Assembly: GCA_030744095.1 (NCBI GenBank) | Contig: JASLRF010000188.1 | Span: 1-6,888 of the forward strand | Source of the DNA: Pirellulaceae bacterium | GTDB taxonomy: Bacteria; Planctomycetota; Planctomycetia; Pirellulales; Pirellulaceae | Direction of reading: 5' to 3' | Length of the DNA: 6,888 nucleotides | Part shown: piece by piece, positions 1-5,694 of the stretch | Layout of the letters: every line of letters begins with the position of its first letter | Position numbering within the stretch: the stretch's first letter is position 1 | Program-made: the position numbers and the translations under genes | The notes under the pieces: generated by a model | The model's input: only the letters and a program-made list of their open reading frames with translations | What the model was told of the DNA's origin: nothing | Database searches by the model: none

Positions 1-813
1 CTGTTCCATCCAGTACAGACCGATCCGATGGCCGCGTCCCCAGATCAGGTCCGCGTCACCGTCCGCATCGACATCGTGCACAAAGATTGGAAGGCCGCAG
101 TCGCGGTCGAGGGCAAAATCAGGATGCCAGATCCAACGCTCTCGCCGCCGGTCAACGGGCGCTTCCAGCCATCCGCGCGGGCCAACCAAATCACGACGAC
201 CATCGCCATTGATGTCCCCGGTGCCAATTCCGTGGCCTGCAATCTCGCCCGGCAGATCGTGACGGACCCATTCAGGCTTTGTATTGGTCGTGCGACGCAC
301 TTCCCACCAAGCGGCGAATTTCAAGCCGTTGGGCAAGACGTCCATTTGACCATCGCCGTCAATATCGACGAGTCGCCCGGTTTCCATCGCCCCCGGTTCG
401 GCGATCACATGCTTGGTCCATGTTCCAAGGTCCTGGCCTGGATGTTCGACCCAGTACAACGACTGGCTGCGGTAGTTCACGCTGACGATGTCCAACCAAC
501 CATCGCCGTTGACATCCATCGATAGATTCGAATAGTCGTCGAACCGCCCACGAATCGTTTGCACGTCACGAACTCGATGACGCTTCCAAGACGGGGCCTC
601 GTACCACCACCCGCCGGAAAAGACATCCAGTCTGCCGTCGTGGTTAACGTCCAGCGCGGCGCAAGCAGGATACGTCGAGTCGACATTGAGCGCGTGCAGG
701 CGAAAAGCCGGCTCGGTGGCGGAAACTTGGGTGATGGTGCCCAGCCCTGAGATGCCCAAAACTGAGATCAGCACAGCGTAGATGACAAACAGAAGACTCG
801 GAGTTCTGCGCAT
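1..813 (-). CDS. Secreted FG-GAP/VCBS repeat protein, 5' part only
   Basis: An open frame of exactly 271 codons reads from ATG at 813 leftwards to base 1 with no stop, so the C-terminal part lies outside the window. Residues 1-4 (MRRT) are basic, 7-27 are hydrophobic, and a likely signal peptidase site follows Val-Ser-Ala at 30-32, so export is expected. Five Asp-rich loops of the DxNxDGxxD type start near residues 55, 100, 150, 200 and 247, about 45-50 residues apart. Each is followed by a Trp-rich strand (WWYEAP, LYWVEHP, AAWWEV, GWLEAP, LYWMEQ). This is the pattern of FG-GAP/VCBS repeats, which bind calcium and form beta-propeller blades; seven blades are usual, so at least two should lie beyond the edge. 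The start is fixed by AAGGAG five bases upstream. The specific ligand or role is unknown. Such proteins are abundant in planctomycetes. Overlapping frames on the other strand are shadows. Confidence 0.85.
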   Translation of the reverse strand, partial: MRRTPSLLFVIYAVLISVLGISGLGTITQVSATEPAFRLHALNVDSTYPACAALDVNHDGRLDVFSGGWWYEAPSWKRHRVRDVQTIRGRFDDYSNLSMDVNGDGWLDIVSVNYRSQSLYWVEHPGQDLGTWTKHVIAEPGAMETGRLVDIDGDGQMDVLPNGLKFAAWWEVRRTTNTKPEWVRHDLPGEIAGHGIGTGDINGDGRRDLVGPRGWLEAPVDRRRERWIWHPDFALDRDCGLPIFVHDVDADGDADLIWGRGHRIGLYWMEQ

Positions 814-818
814 GTCGA

Positions 819-824
819 CTCCTT
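819..824 (-). promoter_or_regulatory. Shine-Dalgarno site of the FG-GAP repeat gene
   Basis: The minus strand reads AAGGAG here, with five bases between it and the ATG at 813-811. It is the best Shine-Dalgarno match in the window and supports both the start and the reality of the left-edge gene. Confidence 0.75.
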
Positions 825-840
825 GGTACGGTTGGGCAAT

Positions 841-859
841 CGGTTTCCAATCGAAACCG
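841..859 (-). repeat. Perfect 7-bp inverted repeat in leader of FG-GAP gene
   Basis: CGGTTTC (841-847) and GAAACCG (853-859) are perfect inverted copies around a five-base loop. It lies between a possible -10 element (868-873) and the Shine-Dalgarno site (819-824). If transcription starts near 861 the hairpin would sit at the very 5' end of the mRNA, where it could stabilise it. As DNA it could be a small operator. Both roles are inferred. Confidence 0.4.
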
Positions 860-867
860 GTCTGACT

Positions 868-873
868 AATATA
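868..873 (-). promoter_or_regulatory. Possible -10 element of the FG-GAP gene
   Basis: The minus strand reads TATATT (873 to 868), a five-of-six match to TATAAT, about 55 bases upstream of the ATG. No good -35 hexamer lies 16-18 bases further upstream (GGCATG at 17), so the call is weak. Confidence 0.25.
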
Positions 874-1005
874 CTCCTGAGCGTTCCGGCCATGCCACTA
901 AATGAGACCCTTCGTGCAACTGGAATGCGTTCGTTTTCTTCCTCTAATGACATGCGGTAAACCTTTATTTTCCAGTTACTTAGAACCTGCATAGCGCCAC
1001 CTTGG

Positions 1006-1034
1006 TTGCTGAATCTCGCTAGCTTCGCTATCAT
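1006..1034 (+). promoter_or_regulatory. Candidate sigma70-type promoter of the DUF47-pit operon
   Basis: TTGCTG (1006-1011) and TATCAT (1029-1034) are separated by exactly 17 bases. They match the -35 consensus in three positions and the -10 consensus in five. Transcription would start near 1041 and give a leader of about 55 bases. I do not see a convincing Pho box (tandem CTGTCAT-like repeats) in 814-1096, so direct PhoB control is not supported by eye. Confidence 0.35.
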
Positions 1035-1083
1035 CCCGCCAGCCCTGGAAAGTCGTAACGTCTGCTTTGCGGAATCTTCACGG

Positions 1084-1090
1084 AAGGTGA
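1084..1090 (+). promoter_or_regulatory. Shine-Dalgarno site of the DUF47 gene
   Basis: AAGGTGA lies six bases before the ATG at 1097 and matches the 3' end of 16S rRNA well. It decides the start codon. Confidence 0.6.
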
Positions 1091-1096
1091 ACCAGA

Positions 1097-1771
1097 ATGA
1101 GCACCATTGGAAAGTTGCTCGGGCGATCTCCGTTTAATCTGCTGCAACGCCATATGGAGCAGGTGGCGAAGTGCATCGCCAAGATGTCGGAGTTGCTGGA
1201 TTCTTTCGAAGCCGGTGATTGGGAGCTAGTCGAAACACTTGCCACCGAAGTGTCACGGCTTGAGCACGAGGCGGACCAGATCAAGGACGACATCCGCAAT
1301 CAGTTGTTACGGCGGTTCTTCATGCCGATCAATCGGAGTCATGTGCTTGAGATCCTCTCGATCCAAGATGGCTTGGCGGACGCAGCTGAAAATGTGGCGG
1401 TCTTGTTGACGATCAAGGACATCGTTGTTCCGGAACAGATGCTCGAAGATTTCCACCGATTTCGTGAGCTGAATGGCAGCGCCTTTCAGCTGGTCCAACA
1501 GATCGTCAGCGAACTTGACGAACTGCTAGAGACCGGTTTCGGCGGCAGTGAGGCGGAGAAGATCAGGAACCGCGTACGCGACGTCGCCTACGCGGAACAC
1601 CAGGTGGACGTGCTCCAAAGGAAACTCCTCAAGGTGCTGTTTTCGGATGCAGCGGCGCTGTCGGCTGCAGACTTGAATATGTGGGTCCAATTGGTCAAAG
1701 AGCTGTCCAGCATTTCCAATATGGCGGAAAACTTGGCGGATCGAATGCAGATGACATTGGACCTCAAGTGA
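1097..1771 (+). CDS. PhoU-like DUF47 protein, Pit-associated phosphate transport regulator
   Basis: The 224-residue protein is all-helical in appearance, without a signal peptide or membrane segment, and so is cytoplasmic. It has the features of the DUF47/TIGR00153 family, distant relatives of PhoU that are usually encoded next to Pit transporters. Two helix-bundle halves carry the acidic metal-binding-type motifs: E56-H-E-A-D60 with D64 and D91-x3-D95-x2-E98-N99 in the first, and E167-H-Q-V-D171 with E202 to D215 (SNMAENLADRM) in the second. The length is normal for the family. The gene ends with two in-frame stops (TGA TGA), and the next gene, a Pit transporter, starts 145 bases later on the same strand. 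Family members are thought to modulate low-affinity phosphate uptake. The exact mechanism is not established, and nothing in the sequence shows which signal it senses. Confidence 0.88.
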   Translation: MSTIGKLLGRSPFNLLQRHMEQVAKCIAKMSELLDSFEAGDWELVETLATEVSRLEHEADQIKDDIRNQLLRRFFMPINRSHVLEILSIQDGLADAAENVAVLLTIKDIVVPEQMLEDFHRFRELNGSAFQLVQQIVSELDELLETGFGGSEAEKIRNRVRDVAYAEHQVDVLQRKLLKVLFSDAAALSAADLNMWVQLVKELSSISNMAENLADRMQMTLDLK

Positions 1772-1920
1772 TGAACGCGACCACTACCTGCTTGTGTGCC
1801 GCTCGGAGCAAGCATCCATCAACCTTCTTTTCGGCGTCGGTGCGGAACACGTCTCAACCTCGCTCAATGCTAACTCGCCTCATGCTTTATTTCTGGGTAA
1901 TTCGACGGAGCTCGCCATGA
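1771..1920 (+). CDS. Candidate bridging small ORF between DUF47 gene and pit
   Basis: A 49-codon frame begins with an ATG that shares one base with the stop of the upstream gene (TGATG, 1769-1773). It ends in a TGA that overlaps the pit start codon (ATGA, 1917-1920). No Shine-Dalgarno site precedes it, so it could only be translated by reinitiation. The peptide is Ser/Arg/Thr-rich with a short hydrophobic patch (LMLYFWVI, residues 37-44) and resembles no family I know. A 6-bp stem (TGCTTG 1789-1794 with CAAGCA 1809-1814) lies within it. It may serve only to carry ribosomes to pit, or may be chance. Confidence 0.2.
   Translation: MNATTTCLCAARSKHPSTFFSASVRNTSQPRSMLTRLMLYFWVIRRSSP
1907..1910 (+). 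promoter_or_regulatory. Shine-Dalgarno site deciding the pit start
   Basis: GGAG lies six bases before the ATG at 1917. It favours this codon over the upstream in-frame ATG at 1794, which has no such site and would add 41 residues unlike the transporter family. Confidence 0.5.
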
Positions 1921-3425
1921 CCGGCGTGGAGATCGCACTTCTGATTCTGGTCCTGGTGTTCGGCTTTTTTATGGCCTGGAATATTGGTGCCAATGATGTC
2001 GCCAACGCCATGGGGACGTCCGTCGGATCAAAAGCGCTCACCTTGAAAAAAGCGGTCGTCTTGGCGGCTGTATTCGAGTTTCTGGGTGCCTATCTGGTCG
2101 GCGGAAATGTCGCCGACACGGTACGCAAAGGGATCTTTGATCCAATCGTCTTGGAAACCATTTATCCAGCTCCAGGCGAAGCGGCGCTCATCTTGGCTTG
2201 TGGCATGATTGCGGCCCTGATGGCGGCGGGAACCTGGTTGATGATTGCGTCATTTTTTGGTTGGCCCGTGTCGACCACGCATTCGATTGTCGGTGCCGTC
2301 GTTGGCTTTGGATGCGTCGCATTGGGAACAAGCCAGATCGCGTGGTCGAAAGTCACGTTTATTTTCGTGGGTTGGGTCGTCTCGCCGTTGCTCTCGGGGG
2401 CAGTGGCGTATTTGCTGTTTCGTTTCATCCTGCAAAAAGTGTTTTTTCGCAGAGACCCGGTACGTGCCGCCAAACGGATTGCGCCCTACCTGGTGTTCCT
2501 GGTCTTGATCGTGCTGATCGGCGTGGTCACGTTTAAGGGGCTGAAACCATTCTGGAAACAACATGACATTGATCCCTTCGACACCAAGCCGCTGATCATC
2601 ATGTGTGGCCTCTCATTGTTTCTGGGGCTGGTCGGGATGTTCTTCACGCGGCATATCGTACACGACATCAAATCCGCTCAGGACGAGGGCGAAGGGGAGC
2701 CGGACGAATTGTATTCGAGCGCGACTGTCTCCCGCGGTCTAACAAAAGCGACGATGCACTTGCGTCGTGTTCGCGATGCAGCCATCGGTCCGATAAACGA
2801 GCGGGCCGTTGCGCTCCTTGAAGAACTTGAACGGTTGCACGGCGAAATTCGAGACAAGGTTCAGTACGGTACGGACTCTCAAGAGTTGCAGAAAGTCGAA
2901 CGTATTTTTGTTTTTCTCCAGATTCTGACTGCTTGCTTCGTCGCTTTCTCGCACGGTTCCAATGATGTCGCCAACGCCATCGGACCTCTGTCTGGTGCCT
3001 TCCAGGCCGTCATGACCGGCGAAGTGGTCATGAAGAGTGGCGTCCAGGGCTGGGCGCTCGCACTCGGCGGAACCGGAATCGTGCTGGGGTTGGCAACCTG
3101 GGGGTGGCGCGTGATTCGAACAGTGGGCGAACGCATCACGGAATTGACACCGAGTCGCGGATTCTGTGCGGAGTTTGCCGCGGCGATTACAATCTTGGCG
3201 GCATCCATCCTTCCAATTGGCCTGCCCATCTCGACCACCCATACACTTGTCGGCGCGGTGCTTGGCGTTGGCCTCGCACGAGGTATCGGTGCCCTGAATC
3301 TCACGACGATGAGGGATATCGTGGCAAGTTGGTTGATTACGATCCCTGCGGGCGCGATCCTCTCAATCATCTTCTATTTCTTGATCAAAACGTTCGTCTT
3401 GGACCTGGGCCTCTTTTCCAGGTAG
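1917..3425 (+). CDS. pit: Low-affinity inorganic phosphate transporter, Pit family
   Basis: The 502-residue inner-membrane protein would import phosphate, usually as a metal-phosphate complex with protons (or sodium in some relatives). The family's inverted duplication is plain. The first half has WNIGANDVANAMG (21-33) and WPVSTTHS (116-123). The second has FSHGSNDVANAIG (344-356) and LPISTTHT (436-443). About ten hydrophobic segments are visible, including 5-20, 46-62, 88-112, 124-137, 145-172, 189-206, 225-243, 330-345, 380-398, 418-435 and 470-492. Between them lies a hydrophilic loop (about 245-328) with an acidic patch (DEGEGEPDE, 256-264) and a charged, possibly coiled-coil stretch (283-315). 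I chose the ATG at 1917 because of its GGAG site and because the hydrophobic start then falls at the N-terminus. It forms an operon with the upstream DUF47 gene, the usual partner. Sodium versus proton coupling cannot be told from the sequence. Confidence 0.93.
   Translation: MTGVEIALLILVLVFGFFMAWNIGANDVANAMGTSVGSKALTLKKAVVLAAVFEFLGAYLVGGNVADTVRKGIFDPIVLETIYPAPGEAALILACGMIAALMAAGTWLMIASFFGWPVSTTHSIVGAVVGFGCVALGTSQIAWSKVTFIFVGWVVSPLLSGAVAYLLFRFILQKVFFRRDPVRAAKRIAPYLVFLVLIVLIGVVTFKGLKPFWKQHDIDPFDTKPLIIMCGLSLFLGLVGMFFTRHIVHDIKSAQDEGEGEPDELYSSATVSRGLTKATMHLRRVRDAAIGPINERAVALLEELERLHGEIRDKVQYGTDSQELQKVERIFVFLQILTACFVAFSHGSNDVANAIGPLSGAFQAVMTGEVVMKSGVQGWALALGGTGIVLGLATWGWRVIRTVGERITELTPSRGFCAEFAAAITILAASILPIGLPISTTHTLVGAVLGVGLARGIGALNLTTMRDIVASWLITIPAGAILSIIFYFLIKTFVLDLGLFSR
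3403..3423 (+). other. Hairpin over the pit stop codon
   Basis: ACCTGG (3403-3408) pairs with CCAGGT (3418-3423) around a nine-base loop. CTTG (3398-3401) and CAAG (3427-3430) can extend it after a small internal loop. It covers the TAG stop. No T-run follows, so it is not a standard rho-independent terminator. It might protect the mRNA 3' end or be incidental to the coding sequence. Confidence 0.25.
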
Positions 3426-3480
3426 TCAAGATCGGCAACATGGTCTTCCATTCTCCGGAGGTGCCGCGGTTTATTCTGAC

Positions 3481-3531
3481 GGGCGGTTCGACGTGGCTCA
3501 ATGCGATCGGCGGCAGGGCAGGGCGGTTCGA
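3481..3531 (+). repeat. 11-base direct repeat, 40 bases apart
   Basis: GGGCGGTTCGA occurs at 3481-3491 and again at 3521-3531. The second copy forms the base of the 14-bp stem-loop. The first copy could pair with the same 3' arm (about 8 bp), so two alternative folds are possible. Confidence 0.4.
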
Positions 3532-3560
3532 AGAGGAAGTGTTGCCTCTTGCGAAACCGC
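3523..3560 (+). other. Strong 14-bp stem-loop in the pit-asd intergenic region
   Basis: The 5' arm GCGGTTCGAAGAGG (3523-3536) pairs along its whole length with 3545-3560. Only two single-base bulges (G3551 and one A of 3554-3556) break the 3' arm, and the loop has eight bases (AAGTGTTG). It is the most stable-looking structure in the window outside genes. No T-run follows on either side, so a classical terminator is unlikely. A factor-dependent terminator, mRNA-end stabiliser or part of a small RNA are the alternatives. Confidence 0.5.
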
Positions 3561-3618
3561 ACTGGATCCCAGGCAAAATACGCTCGCGTTCACAGAACAT
3601 CGCGCGTTAACGGATATC

Positions 3619-3637
3619 GAGTTTCAGCGATAAACTC
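3619..3637 (+). other. Small perfect hairpin
   Basis: GAGTTT (3619-3624) and AAACTC (3632-3637) form a 6-bp stem with a seven-base loop. An overlapping ATCG/CGAT pairing (3616-3619 with 3628-3631) competes with it. Its role is unknown, and it may be chance. Confidence 0.2.
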
Positions 3638-3697
3638 ACGGCCTCTCCACCAACAGCGAGTGTTATTGATGCACCAATCCTGCGCCGATTCGACACC

Positions 3698-3727
3698 TCG
3701 ACGCGTGCCTACGCCTGGACGTATACT
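3698..3727 (+). promoter_or_regulatory. Candidate promoter for asd
   Basis: TCGACG (3698-3703) and TATACT (3722-3727) lie 18 bases apart. They match the sigma70 -35 consensus in four positions and the -10 in five. The predicted start near 3734 gives a leader of about 70 bases before the asd start. By-eye call only. Confidence 0.3.
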
Positions 3728-3788
3728 GAGTAGCTTGATTATTCTCGCCACGACGCGGCCAATTCCCGTCGTTCCCAGTGGCCAACTT

Positions 3789-3795
3789 AGAGGAG
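3789..3795 (+). promoter_or_regulatory. Shine-Dalgarno site deciding the asd start
   Basis: AGAGGAG ends directly against an ATG at 3796, which leaves no spacer for that codon. The in-frame GTG at 3805 has a workable nine-base spacer and gives the family's usual N-terminus just before GATGAVG. The site therefore favours GTG 3805 over ATG 3796 and over the more distant GTG at 3778. Confidence 0.5.
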
Positions 3796-3804
3796 ATGGA
3801 TACG

Positions 3805-4812
3805 GTGATTGAGACTTTGGCTCTCGTCGGCGCGACCGGCGCCGTGGGAAAGATTGTTCGGAACTTGCTGGAACAGCGAGAGTTTCCCATGCAGCGAATC
3901 AAGTTCCTGGCGTCCGCGAGGTCCGCGGGGAAACAGATCACTTTCCAGGGCCAGTCGCATTCAATCGAAGAACTTTGCCCCGAAGCATTTGAAGACGTCG
4001 ACCTGGTGATCGGTAGCACCCCTGACGATGTTGCCGCCGAATTCGTCCCTTGGGCCGTCCAGCGCGGTGCCATTGTTGTCGATGAAAGTGGCTACTGGCG
4101 AATGGAAGACCATGTGCCGTTGGTGGTGCCTGAAATCAACCCGGAGGCCGCCCGCAACCACCAGGGGATTGTCGCCAGCCCGAATTGCTCGACCACGCAG
4201 ATGGTAGTGGCAATGAAGCCCTTGCATGATGCCGCTCGCATCCGTCGCGTCATCGTCAGTACATATCAAGCGACCAGTGGTGCCGGCGTGGTCGGTGAAC
4301 AAGACCTCGTCCAGGGCAGCCGCGCGGCACTCGATGGCGAGGCCTACGACTACCAGGCGTTTGCCCATCCGATTGCGTTCAATCTCGTGCCGCAAATCGG
4401 CAGCCTGAAGCAGGACGGCTACACATCCGAAGAGATGAAAATGGTCTGGGAGACACAGAAGATATTCTGTGATGATTCGATTCGTGTTTGTCCGACGTGC
4501 GTGCGAGTTCCCGTGACGAATTGCCACAGTGAGAGCATCTTGGTCGAGACGGAACGTAGAATCGGTGTCGCCGAAGCCAGGCAGCTCTTTACCGAATTCC
4601 CAGGCATTACCGTGGTGGATGACTTGGCAGCAGGGCGTTACCCAATGCCACTCGACTGCAGTAACAACGATGGCGTCTTTATTGGTCGGATTCGCGAAGA
4701 TCTATCTTGTGACAATGGTCTGGCATTCTGGTGCGTGAGTGACAATCTTCGCAAGGGTGCCGCGACGAATGCGGTGCAGATCGCCGAGTTGTTGTGTCGC
4801 CAGGCAACGTGA
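3805..4812 (+). CDS. asd: Aspartate-semialdehyde dehydrogenase
   Basis: The enzyme reduces aspartyl-4-phosphate to aspartate 4-semialdehyde with NADPH in the cytoplasm. This is the second step of the aspartate pathway to diaminopimelate/lysine, threonine and methionine. The 335-residue product has the nucleotide-binding loop GATGAVG (9-15), the catalytic cysteine in SPNCSTTQ (Cys128), the active-site Gln155 in STYQATSGAG, and Arg234 and His241 in RVPVTNCHSE. The C-terminus carries the family signature DNLRKGAATNAVQIAE (313-328). Length and order fit the bacterial type. I take GTG 3805 as start for its Shine-Dalgarno spacing; ATG 3796 would add only three residues. Cys240, just before the active-site His, stands where many homologues have Gly. 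truA follows 81 bases downstream on the same strand. No feedback domain is present, as expected for this enzyme. Confidence 0.93.
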   Translation: MIETLALVGATGAVGKIVRNLLEQREFPMQRIKFLASARSAGKQITFQGQSHSIEELCPEAFEDVDLVIGSTPDDVAAEFVPWAVQRGAIVVDESGYWRMEDHVPLVVPEINPEAARNHQGIVASPNCSTTQMVVAMKPLHDAARIRRVIVSTYQATSGAGVVGEQDLVQGSRAALDGEAYDYQAFAHPIAFNLVPQIGSLKQDGYTSEEMKMVWETQKIFCDDSIRVCPTCVRVPVTNCHSESILVETERRIGVAEARQLFTEFPGITVVDDLAAGRYPMPLDCSNNDGVFIGRIREDLSCDNGLAFWCVSDNLRKGAATNAVQIAELLCRQAT

Positions 4813-4858
4813 CAGCGAGAACTCTCTCACAAGCCGATTCAACCAGGACAGGACCTCA

Positions 4859-4886
4859 GACGATCATACTCCAGCCCTAGATCGTC
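4859..4886 (+). promoter_or_regulatory. 7-bp inverted repeat just upstream of truA
   Basis: GACGATC (4859-4865) and GATCGTC (4880-4886) are perfect inverted copies around a 14-base loop, ending seven bases before the truA ATG. In the mRNA the stem would occupy the place of a ribosome binding site, and no Shine-Dalgarno sequence is visible there. It could modulate truA translation or bind a protein as DNA. Function inferred only. Confidence 0.35.
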
Positions 4887-4893
4887 GATTCTC

Positions 4894-5658
4894 ATGCGGT
4901 GCTTTCATCTCACGGTGGCGTACGATGGCACGGATTTCTTTGGCTGGCAATGGCAGCCGGATCGTCGCACCGTCCAGGGCGCATTGGAGGAGGCGATTCA
5001 GCGTGTGACCAGCGAGAAACTGAGAGTCGCCGGTAGCGGCCGAACCGACGCGGGTGTGCACGCGTATGGACAGGCAGTCAGTTTCACTTCATCAACTCGC
5101 CTTGAGGCCGATGTGCTGTTGCGTGCTCTCAATGCCAACCTGTCACATGACGTCCGCGTCGTCAACGTGACAGAGGCATCGTCCGATTTTTGCGCGATGC
5201 GGACATCGACGGGCAAACGATATCGCTATTTGATCTACAACGCACCGATTCCGGACGTATTCTCCCGGCAACGTGTGTGGTTCGTTTACGATCACCTGGA
5301 TGTCGACGCGATGCGCGACGCCGCCCGTCGCCTTGTCGGTCGACATGACTTCAAATCATACGAAACGTCCGGTTCGCCGCGGGTTGGCACGTGTCGGACG
5401 ATACGCGACTTGACGGTGTCGCGAGGGCCGCATGGCATCGACCAGAATCGTATCATGATTGAAGTGGAAGCTGACGGATTTCTCTACAACATGGTACGAA
5501 ACCTGGTCGGTACGCTAGTGGAAGTCGGCAAGGGGAAGCAGTCAGTGGAGTGGCCTGAAGAAATCCTGGCCGCGCGCGATCGCCGCCTGGCTGGCCCGAC
5601 GGCGCCCCCGCAGGGGCTTTATCTACTGCAGGTTTTCTTTCCTTCACCTACGCACTGA
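4894..5658 (+). CDS. truA: tRNA pseudouridine(38-40) synthase TruA
   Basis: The enzyme isomerises uridines 38, 39 and 40 to pseudouridine in the anticodon arm of many tRNAs. The 254-residue protein has the family start (LTVAYDGTDFFGWQ, 6-19), the catalytic aspartate in GSGRTDAGVHA (Asp52), the conserved tyrosines of KRYRYLIYN (108-116), the GFLYNMVRNLVGTL segment (195-208) and the C-terminal AGPTAPPQGLYL (233-244). Nothing essential is missing, and the length is normal. ATG 4894 is the only ATG, GTG or TTG in frame after the preceding in-frame stop at 4810, so the start is secure although it has no Shine-Dalgarno site and sits just after a hairpin. It lies 81 bases after asd and 36 bases before the next gene, which is consistent with a shared transcript. 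Confidence 0.95.
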   Translation: MRCFHLTVAYDGTDFFGWQWQPDRRTVQGALEEAIQRVTSEKLRVAGSGRTDAGVHAYGQAVSFTSSTRLEADVLLRALNANLSHDVRVVNVTEASSDFCAMRTSTGKRYRYLIYNAPIPDVFSRQRVWFVYDHLDVDAMRDAARRLVGRHDFKSYETSGSPRVGTCRTIRDLTVSRGPHGIDQNRIMIEVEADGFLYNMVRNLVGTLVEVGKGKQSVEWPEEILAARDRRLAGPTAPPQGLYLLQVFFPSPTH

Positions 5659-5694
5659 ACAACCAACAACCCGCCCCGAAAAGACTCTTTGCTC

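Larger units (their letters stand above)
3426..3804 (+). other. 379-base intergenic region between pit and asd
   Basis: No gene is supported here. Several frames on both strands stay open through about 3430-3600, but none has a Shine-Dalgarno site or a family pattern I recognise. The region contains a long stem-loop (3523-3560), an 11-base direct repeat (GGGCGGTTCGA at 3481-3491 and 3521-3531), a small hairpin (3619-3637) and a candidate promoter (3698-3727). I looked for a tRNA because of the GGTTCGA motifs, but no cloverleaf can be drawn. It could be a dispersed intergenic repeat, a small RNA or decayed coding sequence. Confidence 0.5.

Noticed and set aside
28..525. 165-codon plus-strand frame in the left part
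   Set aside because: It is antisense to the FG-GAP repeat gene. Its repeated 'TIAV.ID' pattern is just the mirror of the regular Asp-rich repeats, and it has no Shine-Dalgarno site.
918..977. 8-bp inverted repeat AACTGGAA / TTCCAGTT
   Set aside because: The arms are 44 bases apart, and a match of this length is expected by chance in a region of this size.
814..1096. Pho box upstream of the phosphate operon
   Set aside because: I looked for tandem CTGTCAT-like repeats on both strands and found no convincing pair.
1794..1916. 41-residue N-terminal extension of Pit from the ATG at 1794
   Set aside because: The extension is hydrophilic and unlike the transporter family. ATG 1917 has GGAG at a good distance and gives the expected hydrophobic start.
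2739..3370. Two overlapping minus-strand frames of about 165 codons
   Set aside because: Both are antisense to the second half of pit, which has the clear STTH and NDVANA motifs. They are shadow frames.
3481..3560. Possible tRNA, suggested by two GGTTCGA motifs
   Set aside because: No acceptor stem, anticodon arm or D arm can be drawn around either motif. The second copy is better explained as the arm of a long hairpin.
3374..3600. Small minus-strand frames (62 and 71 codons) after pit
   Set aside because: They lack ribosome binding sites and overlap the pit 3' end. The Arg/Pro-rich composition fits non-coding GC-rich sequence, though a dispersed repeat remains possible and is listed as a finding.
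3961..4527. 188-codon minus-strand frame
   Set aside because: It is antisense to asd, which carries all catalytic motifs. It has no family features.
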